Positions 58,491 through 64,000 of a stretch of DNA of 64,000 nucleotides are shown here, piece by piece; position 1 is the first letter of the stretch; the number at the start of each line of letters is the position of its first letter. The notes under the pieces are model-generated. The model made no database searches, had not been told where the DNA came from, and saw only the letters and a list, made by a program, of their open reading frames with translations. The translations under genes were made by a program, and so were the position numbers. The stretch comes from Kitasatospora sp. NBC_00458 (GTDB taxonomy: Bacteria > Actinomycetota > Actinomycetes > Streptomycetales > Streptomycetaceae). Location: contig NZ_CP107904.1 in NCBI RefSeq assembly GCF_036013975.1, positions 2,294,001-2,358,000 of the forward strand, in the 5' to 3' direction.

Positions 58491-58537
58491 GGTCCCCGCA
58501 CAGGAGGTCGGAGCCGCCGACTTCCTGTGCGGGGACC
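58491..58537. terminator. Conserved-core hairpin copy 4
   Basis: 21-bp stem (58491-58511 with 58517-58537) with one G-T pair and a 5-nt loop; core CAGGAGGTCGG / CCGACTTCCTG, the most diverged of the four. It starts 8 nt after the Nudix stop and lies between convergent genes. Confidence 0.8.
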
Positions 58538-58572
58538 AGCCGGGACGGGCCGGCGCCCGTCCCGGCCGCGTG

Positions 58573-60126
58573 TCAGCTGGTCGCGATCGCGGTGTCGTCG
58601 ATCACGAAGCTGGTCTGCAGGGACGCGTCCTCGGTGCCGGTGAACTTGAGGGTCACCGACTGGCCCGCGTAGGCCGAGAGGTCGAAGGTGCGCAGCTGGT
58701 AGCCGGCCGCGGCGTCCGCGTTGGAGTAGGTCTTCAGCGCGGTGCCGTTGACGGTGACGGCCAGCTTGTCGTACGCGGTCGTGCCGGACTCACCGGTGTC
58801 GATGTGCAGGTAGAAGCTGAGGGTGGCCTTGCAGCCGGCCGGGATGGACACCGTCTGGGAGAGGGTGTCGGTGTGGGTGGAGCCGTAGCCGTTCAGCCAC
58901 GCCTTCCAGGTGCCGCCGTGCGGGGCCTGCGAGGCCGACTTGTCGACGACGCCGCTGGAGGTGGTCCACGGGGCGGCGGTGCCGGTCTCGAAGCCCGCGT
59001 TGCCGAGCAGCTGCGCCGGCGTGCACGTGCCGCCGCCGCCACCGCTGACGGTCCAGCTGAAGGCGGTGCTGCCGGTCTTGTTCGCCGAGTCCTTCGCCGT
59101 CACGGTCACGTTGTACGTGCCCGCCGTCGTCGCGGTGCCGGTGATCACGCCGGTGGAGGCGTTGATCGACAGGCCGGCCGGCAGGCCGGTGGCGGTGTAG
59201 GTGTACGGGGTGGAGCCGCCGCTCGCCTGGATCTGCAGGTTTGCCGAACCGCCCACCGCGGTGGACTGGTTGCCCGGGTTGGCCACCGAGACGGTGCCGC
59301 TGCCCGCGGGCTTGGTCAGCAGGCAGCCGCTGACGTTGAGGTCGATGACCCGCCCGTTGCCGAGGCAGGTGGTGAACCAGTAGGTCTCCTGCCCGTAGCT
59401 CTGGCCCTTGACGGCCTTGGTGGTGCCGTCGGCCGCCACCTCGCAGGGGTTGTTGATCGTGCACATCTGGCCGTCGTCGTTGCCGGTGTTGTTGATGCCG
59501 ACGACCTTCTTGGTCGCGGCGTCGACGATCGGCGAACCGGACGTGCCGTGCGTGGTGTTGCAGCCGGAGCTGTAGCGGATCGAGTCGCGCCAGGTCCACT
59601 CGTCCTCGCGCAGCGTGCCGACGAACCCGTTGACGGAGCAGTTCCAGGTCTGCTTCCAGTACGAGGACGGTATGAACATCGCCGAGCCGTCGACCGGGTG
59701 GGTGTCGCTGATGGTCAGCGCCGTCGCACCGAACTTGGAGGTGATCGACCCGAAGGTGTCGGTGAGCTGGTACAGCGCGACGTCCGTGCCGGTCATCGTC
59801 GCGTACAGGATCCGGTCCGCCTGCACGGTGCCGAGCGAACCGCCGGAGGCGTTGAGCAGGGTGCCGCTGCGGCTGGCGCTCTGGTTCTGGATGACCTGGC
59901 CGGCGGACGGCATGGTCGGCAGACAGTGACCGTTGGTGAGCATCAGGGCCCGGTCGGCGTCGACCGAGGAGGGGTAACGCACCAGCGAGGCGGAGCAGTT
60001 GCTCAGCGCGATCGTGGACGTCAGGTCACCGGCCTGCACCGCCTGCGCGGGGGTGGCAGTTACGCAGGTCAGGACGCCTGCGACGACTGCGCTCGCGGCG
60101 GACGCGGCGGCAAGTCTCTTGAACAT
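58573..60126 (-). CDS. Secreted trypsin-like serine protease with C-terminal Ig-like and carbohydrate-binding-like domains
   Basis: 517 residues from the ATG at 60124-60126 (MFKRLAAASAASAVVAG, AAGGAG-type AAGGAG upstream). Signal about 1-30 (PAQAVQ). Catalytic triad: His in LMLTNGHCLP, Asp in GTDVALYQL, Ser in HGTSGSPIVDAATK. After the protease (about 30-270) come an Ig-like domain (GLPAGLSINASTGVITGTAT, a He_PIG type) and a C-terminal beta-sandwich (GFETGTAAPWTTSSG, FYLHIDTGESGT). Two-domain tails of this kind help substrate or wall binding. Exported protein-degrading enzyme. Confidence 0.92.
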   Translation of the reverse strand: MFKRLAAASAASAVVAGVLTCVTATPAQAVQAGDLTSTIALSNCSASLVRYPSSVDADRALMLTNGHCLPTMPSAGQVIQNQSASRSGTLLNASGGSLGTVQADRILYATMTGTDVALYQLTDTFGSITSKFGATALTISDTHPVDGSAMFIPSSYWKQTWNCSVNGFVGTLREDEWTWRDSIRYSSGCNTTHGTSGSPIVDAATKKVVGINNTGNDDGQMCTINNPCEVAADGTTKAVKGQSYGQETYWFTTCLGNGRVIDLNVSGCLLTKPAGSGTVSVANPGNQSTAVGGSANLQIQASGGSTPYTYTATGLPAGLSINASTGVITGTATTAGTYNVTVTAKDSANKTGSTAFSWTVSGGGGGTCTPAQLLGNAGFETGTAAPWTTSSGVVDKSASQAPHGGTWKAWLNGYGSTHTDTLSQTVSIPAGCKATLSFYLHIDTGESGTTAYDKLAVTVNGTALKTYSNADAAAGYQLRTFDLSAYAGQSVTLKFTGTEDASLQTSFVIDDTAIATS

Positions 60127-60395
60127 GGCTCTCCTTGTGGGGGATGCGGGGCGTACGACCGGTTGCGGACGCCCGCGCCGCACGAAAGTGCCATGGCCAC
60201 TTCAATCGGTCAACCATGCGTACCGAATTCGTCCACCCGGATCCGGCCGGGGCACGGCGGGCACCCTCCAGTGCCAGACGCCCGGGCGACCCTCCGTCAA
60301 CTCCCCCGGGGCCGCGCGCACTCGGACACCACGGGCCCCACAACCCCCGTGCGCCCGACGGGCCCCTGCCGGTTCACGGCCGGTTCACGGCCGAA
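60127..60395. promoter_or_regulatory. Promoter region of the secreted protease
   Basis: 269 bp without a gene. AAGTG-CCATGGC-CACTT (60186-60202) is a small dyad about 60 bp upstream of the protease start. The left flank shows Cys-poor, C-rich sequence only. No other structure. Confidence 0.4.
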
Positions 60396-61208
60396 TCACC
60401 GCAGGTCGAGGACCGGCCGGACGGAGAGTTCGTCGCCCATGCCCGTGTCGTCCGCCCCGTTCACGAGCGCGGCCATCTCCGGGTTCCGGTTGGCCGTGGC
60501 GAGGGGCAGCCACTCCAGGACGATGCCGTACCCGCCGCAGACCGACTCTCCGCCGTCGCCGCCGTGGATCGCGCCCGGGTCGCTGGTCATCTCGAACCGG
60601 TAGGTGTCGTAGGCGATCCGCAGCCCGAAGGCGCTCGGCCCGGTGTGCGGGCCCGCGTCGTCCTGGTAGGGGCCGCGGTCGAGCGGGCACTGGTCGCCCC
60701 AGCGGAAGAGCGTCCCGGCGCCGGCGCCGCACGCGTGCTCCCACTCGTCGGGGTGCGGCAGTCGCAGCCCCTCCGCGGCCAGGGCCGCCGGCATGTCGGC
60801 GGGCGATTCGGTGATGTCCTCGTCCTCGACGGCCATCAGCAGCGTCGGCACGGTGGCGGCCCGGTGCGGGCTGAGGTACCGGGCGAGGTGCACGCGCAGG
60901 TCGTCGTCGAGGCCGAACCCCTGGCTGACGCTCTCCTCCCGGTAGCAGTCCAGGAGTTCGGCCGAGGGCTCCCAGGCCGCGAGGTCGAACCCGACGGTGA
61001 CCCGGCCGCCCGGAACCAGCCCGAACAGCCGGCCGCCGCGCTCGACCAGCACGCGGTGCAGCGGCGCGCCCAGGTGTTCGACCGTCTCGACGTGCTCCAG
61101 CCGCCCGCCCACGGCGTCGGCCGCCTGCGCGGCCACGCGGGTGGCGGTGGTGAGGTCGAGCCGGCGCCACGCGGCGAGGGTGAGGGAGGTGAGCGGTTCG
61201 AGGGCCAT
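60396..61208 (-). CDS. Divergent sulfatase-modifying-factor (FGE)-like domain protein
   Basis: 270 residues from the ATG at 61206-61208 (MALEPLTSLTLAAWRRLDLT). The C-terminal half has LRLPHPDEWEHACGAGAGTL and FRWGDQCPLDRGPYQDD, matching the RLPTEAEWEYAARGG...WGD core of formylglycine-generating-enzyme-like folds. The usual GGSW and GFR elements at the end are absent or changed (ESVCGGYGIVLEWLPLA). The N-terminal 130 residues are unlike FGE. Enzymatic activity is therefore uncertain; a non-catalytic binding role is possible. No sulfatase nearby. Confidence 0.65.
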   Translation of the reverse strand: MALEPLTSLTLAAWRRLDLTTATRVAAQAADAVGGRLEHVETVEHLGAPLHRVLVERGGRLFGLVPGGRVTVGFDLAAWEPSAELLDCYREESVSQGFGLDDDLRVHLARYLSPHRAATVPTLLMAVEDEDITESPADMPAALAAEGLRLPHPDEWEHACGAGAGTLFRWGDQCPLDRGPYQDDAGPHTGPSAFGLRIAYDTYRFEMTSDPGAIHGGDGGESVCGGYGIVLEWLPLATANRNPEMAALVNGADDTGMGDELSVRPVLDLR

Positions 61209-61226
61209 GCGCGGAGTCTGGCACAC

Positions 61227-61402
61227 GGCACTGACAACGGAGTTGGACCCGGACCTCGCACGGGCCCCACGGGCCTCACGGCCACCCGGACCTCACGGCC
61301 GCCCGGACCTCACGGGCCCTCGCGGACCGCGAGGCCGGTGGAACCGGCGCCGGGCACGGCATCCGGCCGACTGCCCGGCCCCGGCCGACGCAACCGGGTA
61401 CG
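61227..61402. repeat. 17-bp tandem repeat between two minus-strand genes
   Basis: Three near-copies of CCTCACGGCC-CCCGGA at about 61274-61324, then C/G-rich self-complementary sequence near 61335-61385 that may end the DUF2071 transcript. No gene. Confidence 0.55.
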
Positions 61403-62149
61403 TCACCCGGCGAGTCGGGCGCTCCGGTCGGCGGCCGCGGCCGGGAGCGGCCGCCAGGCGGCGGGGACGTCGCGCATGACCAGGGCACTGTCCAGGACGG
61501 CGCTCCCGGGCGGGAAGCGGTCCGGGTCGTCGAAGAAGGACGAGCTGGCGGAACCGACCCGGCAGGCCTCCACGTGCCAGGCGTCGGTGTGCAGTTCCAT
61601 GCCGTCCATGCGGCGGCCGGACCTGGTCGCGGAGTAGCCCTTCGACCCCTCCCGGAAGAAGCGGGAGGCCTCGGCGAGGTCGGCGAAGAGCTCGCTGCCC
61701 CGGAGTTCGTCGGACAGGTCGGCGGTGACGTCCACCCGGGTGTCGCCGTCGCGCGTGGCGAAGGCGACGCGCAACCGGTCGGGCGTCTCGTGCACCTCGA
61801 AGTCGGCGCGGCCGTGCTCGCCGGGGAAGAGCCGGCCTCCGGCCCAGGCGTTGAGCCGGGAGCCGGTGTCGCGGCGCGGGATGTAGACGCCGGTCTCGAC
61901 GCCGTCCGGCCCGTCCCACTCGACGGAGATCCGGTGGGCCGCGTTCTCGCTCCGCAGCCCGAACGCCCCGGGCGCCCAGGAGGGCCGGACGCCGCCCAGG
62001 CGCAGGAGGCAGATGCCCGCGACCGCGTGGCCGCGCACCAGTTGCGGGCGCAGCGGCCCGGGGAGCAGGCGGGCCACGGCGTCGGGGGCGACCCGGTAGT
62101 TCACCAGGAGCCGCCGTTCGACGACGCTGGACAGGTGCGGCTGCCTCAT
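61403..62149 (-). CDS. DUF2071 family protein
   Basis: 248 residues from the ATG at 62147-62149 (MRQPHLSSVVERRLLVNYRV), whose ATG overlaps the stop of the ArsR gene (ATGA). DUF2071 features include RLLPGPLRPQLVRGHAVAGI, GVETGVYIPRRDTGSRLNAW, and FREGSKGYSATR. The family has a START-like or acetoacetate-decarboxylase-like barrel fold and unknown activity. Coupled to the ArsR repressor, so it is expected to be induced by the same signal. Confidence 0.87.
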   Translation of the reverse strand: MRQPHLSSVVERRLLVNYRVAPDAVARLLPGPLRPQLVRGHAVAGICLLRLGGVRPSWAPGAFGLRSENAAHRISVEWDGPDGVETGVYIPRRDTGSRLNAWAGGRLFPGEHGRADFEVHETPDRLRVAFATRDGDTRVDVTADLSDELRGSELFADLAEASRFFREGSKGYSATRSGRRMDGMELHTDAWHVEACRVGSASSSFFDDPDRFPPGSAVLDSALVMRDVPAAWRPLPAAAADRSARLAG

Positions 62150-62478
62150 GATCCCTCGTTCTGCGGGCCGGGGCGCCACTTGGTGTGGCGCAGGACGATC
62201 TGCTCGGGGCAGACGGCGCTGAGGAACCGGCCGATGCAGGTGGCCAGCCGGTCCTCGGCCAGTGCGTAGAGGATCCGGTTGCCGTCGCGGCGCTCGGTGA
62301 CCAGGCCGGCCCCCTTGAGCACGCCGAGGTGGCGCGAGATGGACGGCGCGCTGATCGCGAACCTGCTCGCGATCTCGCCCGCCGCGAGTTCGCCGCCCCT
62401 GAGGTCCTCCAGGATCTGGCGCCTCGTCGGGTCGGCGAGGGCGCGGAAGGCCCCTGCCTCGTCCTGGGCTTCTGTCAT
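62146..62478 (-). CDS. ArsR-family (SdpR-like) repressor
   Basis: 110 residues: AFRALADPTRRQILEDLRGG, ELAAGEIASRFAISAPSISR, HLGVLKGAGLVTERRDGNRI and the C-terminal ATCIGRFLSAVCPEQIV. This is the SdpR/autorepressor subgroup without metal ligands in canonical positions. A perfect inverted repeat starts 3 nt upstream of its start codon. It forms an operon with the DUF2071 gene through an ATGA overlap. Likely autorepressed. Confidence 0.9.
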   Translation of the reverse strand: MTEAQDEAGAFRALADPTRRQILEDLRGGELAAGEIASRFAISAPSISRHLGVLKGAGLVTERRDGNRILYALAEDRLATCIGRFLSAVCPEQIVLRHTKWRPGPQNEGS

Positions 62479-62480
62479 GG

Positions 62481-62510
62481 TAGATATTTAGCACATTAGC
62501 TAAATATCTA
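62481..62510. promoter_or_regulatory. ArsR operator
   Basis: TAGATATTTAGC (62481-62492) and GCTAAATATCTA (62499-62510) form a perfect 12-bp inverted repeat around ACATTA, directly before the repressor start codon. It is A+T-rich in a very G+C-rich genome, as ArsR-family operators are. Confidence 0.82.
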
Positions 62511-62613
62511 AAAGGCTCATCGTTCGATCGGGCAGCCGGGCGGACAGCCGGAGAGGGGGACCGCCGGGCAGGACTCCGCCGGCCGAGCGGGCAAGCCGGG
62601 GCGCGCGCACGCG

Positions 62614-62648
62614 GAAGTGCCCCCCGCCGGTCCGGCGGGGGGCACTTC
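62614..62648. terminator. Hairpin terminator of the lipoprotein gene
   Basis: 17-bp inverted repeat (62614-62630 with 62632-62648, single central nucleotide), 48 nt beyond the stop of the lipoprotein gene on the minus strand. Confidence 0.78.
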
Positions 62649-62696
62649 ACGACGCTTCACGACACGTCGGGGCTGCGGTACAGGCCGCGGCCACGA

Positions 62697-63668
62697 CTAC
62701 GGCTGCGGGAAGGCCTCCTCGTCCACGTCGCTGGTCTTCGCGTTCCCGCCGACCTTCGCAGTCAGCGTGATCGACCAGGTGGTGGCCGTCCGGCCGGTCT
62801 CGTAGGACAGGGTGTCGTCGAACTTCGTGTAGGAGCAGTTCTGGGTGAACATCTTCAGCGTCGGGTCCCAGTCGATCCCGTCGGAGAAGAACACGTCGTA
62901 CGTGCCGTCCTCGATGCCGTCGATCGACGCCTTCTTCCCCTTGCCGACGTACAGCGAGTGGACCGCCTTGTTGTTCTGGGAGAGCGACACGACCGAGTCG
63001 GAGCTGCCGCCCGTGTTGTCGACCTCCAGCCCGCCCTCGCCGCGCAGGCGGCCCTTGCGGACCATGGTGCCGTTGTCGAGCGAGCGGGCCTGCAGCGGCG
63101 GGGTCTGCGGGACGGCGAAGGTGGTCGGGTAGCCGGCGGCGGTCATCTGGGCGAGTGCGAGGGGCACCCCCTTGAGACCCTCGGAGAGCCCGACCTCGGC
63201 GAAGGCCGAGGACGTGGTGCAGACGCTCTTCGACTTGATGTCGGTGCGGACCTTGGTGAGGTCGGTGGAGAGCTGGGAGAGCGCGGTCGCCAGCTGGCGC
63301 CGGACGGTGGTGACGGTGTCCGGCTCGCCGGCCAGGGCCAGGCCGCTGCTGGCGGAGTTGGCCGCGGTCGCCGCCTCCTGGAGCGCGGTGGCGAAGTTGT
63401 CGATGCTCCCGGCCGGGTTGAGCTTGGCCAGCGCGGCGTTGACCGGGTCGACGTAGCCGGCCAGCACCGGGCCGTACGGGGGCTTGGTGGGTGTCGGCGT
63501 CGGGGTCGGGGTCGGCGTGGGGGTCGGCGTGGACGCGGCCGTGGACGCCGGGGCGCTGTCGGTCCGGCCGCCGGAGGCGTCCGTGCTGCCGGAGCTGCCG
63601 CCGGAACACGCCGTCAGCAGCAGTGCGGTCGTGCCGGCGGCCAGGCCGACCTTGGTGAAGGACTTCAT
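62697..63668 (-). CDS. Secreted lipoprotein of unknown function
   Basis: 323 residues from the ATG at 63666-63668 (MKSFTKVGLAAGTTALLLTA, lipobox LTAC with Cys21), GGGGGAAG upstream. The mature part has a Ser/Gly-rich and then Thr-Pro-repeat linker (TP repeated eight times), and a globular domain of about 240 residues with PVNAALAKLNPAGSIDNFAT, LSTDLTKVRTDIKSKSVCTT and a beta-rich second half (VFFSDGIDWDPTLKMFTQNC). A lipid-anchored extracytoplasmic protein; the two Cys of the mature part could pair. I do not recognise the domain. Confidence 0.82.
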   Translation of the reverse strand: MKSFTKVGLAAGTTALLLTACSGGSSGSTDASGGRTDSAPASTAASTPTPTPTPTPTPTPTKPPYGPVLAGYVDPVNAALAKLNPAGSIDNFATALQEAATAANSASSGLALAGEPDTVTTVRRQLATALSQLSTDLTKVRTDIKSKSVCTTSSAFAEVGLSEGLKGVPLALAQMTAAGYPTTFAVPQTPPLQARSLDNGTMVRKGRLRGEGGLEVDNTGGSSDSVVSLSQNNKAVHSLYVGKGKKASIDGIEDGTYDVFFSDGIDWDPTLKMFTQNCSYTKFDDTLSYETGRTATTWSITLTAKVGGNAKTSDVDEEAFPQP

Positions 63669-63853
63669 GCCGCTTCCCCCGGAACTCTCTCGGTACTCTC
63701 TCGTGCACGCTCCGTGCACTCTGCAATCCCCGCGGACATGATCCCGACCCGACGAGACGCGGTCAACAGGGCGCACAAGCGGCGCATCGGATCGTATAGG
63801 GGGCGCACGAGGGGCGCGCCGGCCGGGCCCGAGGGTCAACTACGATCGGGCAG

Positions 63854-64000
63854 GTGTTGAGCCTCACGGGAATGCCCCTCCAGATCATCGCCGCCGTCGT
63901 CGCGATCGGCGTCTTCGCCGCCACGATGTGGCTCTGGCCGAGATTCGGCGGGCGCGGGTGGAAGGCCTGGTCGGGGCGGATCGGGGCGTTCTTCGCCACC
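63854..64000 (+). CDS. N-terminus of a membrane protein (likely esterase-type), cut by the window edge
   Basis: Reads from GTG at 63854 (VLSLTGMPLQIIAAVVAIGV) to the window end without a stop, 49 codons; an ATG at 63872 is an alternative start. A hydrophobic segment of about 20 residues is followed by WLWPRFGGRGWKAWSGRIGA. The opening resembles streptomycete proteins with an N-terminal membrane part and a C-terminal mycolyltransferase-type esterase domain, which would lie outside the window. Judged from memory of that family. Confidence 0.45.
   Translation, partial: MLSLTGMPLQIIAAVVAIGVFAATMWLWPRFGGRGWKAWSGRIGAFFAT

Overview
The window is about 71% or more G+C, has dense genes with long antisense shadow ORFs, GTG starts, leaderless-looking promoters, twin-arginine and Ala-X-Ala signal peptides, and typical actinobacterial families: XRE (Scr1-type) regulator plus DUF397 pair, mycothiol-dependent maleylpyruvate-isomerase-like enzyme, SigE-type sigma factor, RHS/DNRLRE protein and a Nur-type nickel box. 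It is chromosomal DNA of a Streptomyces or Kitasatospora relative; I cannot separate these two genera from sequence alone. I see no rRNA, tRNA, insertion sequence, integrase or replication origin.

Layout. 1-6 kb: start of a quinone-oxidoreductase-like gene with a divergent ArsR-like regulator, a tyrosine phosphatase, a small secreted protein, and a three-gene ABC exporter operon followed by another small secreted protein. 6-16 kb: pentapeptide-repeat protein, DUF2079 membrane protein, MarR-like regulator, SGNH hydrolase, HxlR regulator divergent from alaA, a YnfA-type membrane protein, a Tat-exported purple-acid-phosphatase-like enzyme and a ThuA-like protein. 16-23 kb: large SpaA-repeat surface protein, a tiny DnaJ-type zinc-finger protein, and a metal-efflux locus (SmtB/NmtR-like sensor, divergent P1B-4 ATPase, 2Fe-2S ferredoxin-like protein) sharing one 26-bp operator. 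23-30 kb: HxlR regulator with a divergent NADPH-dependent reductase, FAD dehydrogenase, secreted SGNH lipase and a large secreted nuclease. 30-32 kb: TrmB/LuxR-like regulator divergent from a 70-residue exported peptide carrying three IGWD motifs, plus a 90-residue partner. 32-38.4 kb: a 2,068-residue RHS protein with an unrecognised C-terminal tip. 38.6-42.8 kb: nickel/cobalt transporter behind a Nur-like box, a CocE-type hydrolase lacking its nucleophilic serine, and a putative toxin-antitoxin pair. 42.8-50.4 kb: SigE-type sigma factor with a membrane partner, two immunity-protein-like genes, a non-coding 107-bp tandem array, and a whiJ/abaA-like cluster. 50-56.5 kb: methyltransferase, flavin monooxygenase, AhpD-like protein, SPFH protein, hydrolase, and a MerR regulator divergent from a mycothiol-dependent enzyme. 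56.6-57.7 kb: a type I-E CRISPR array read on the minus strand, without cas genes in the window. 57.9-64 kb: Nudix hydrolase, secreted trypsin-like protease, sulfatase-modifying-factor-like protein, an ArsR/DUF2071 operon with a clear operator, a lipoprotein and the start of a membrane protein.

What ties it together. Much of the window is regulator-plus-target modules whose operators can be read directly (metal efflux, nickel uptake, HxlR/alaA, MerR/mycothiol enzyme, ArsR/DUF2071, XRE cluster). The most original-looking item is the IGWD-repeat exported peptide beside its TrmB/LuxR-like regulator. A family of four long extragenic hairpins with a shared core (CAGGAAGTCGG/CCGACTTCCTG), each placed just after a plus-strand gene between 49.7 and 58.6 kb, is a second unexplained pattern.
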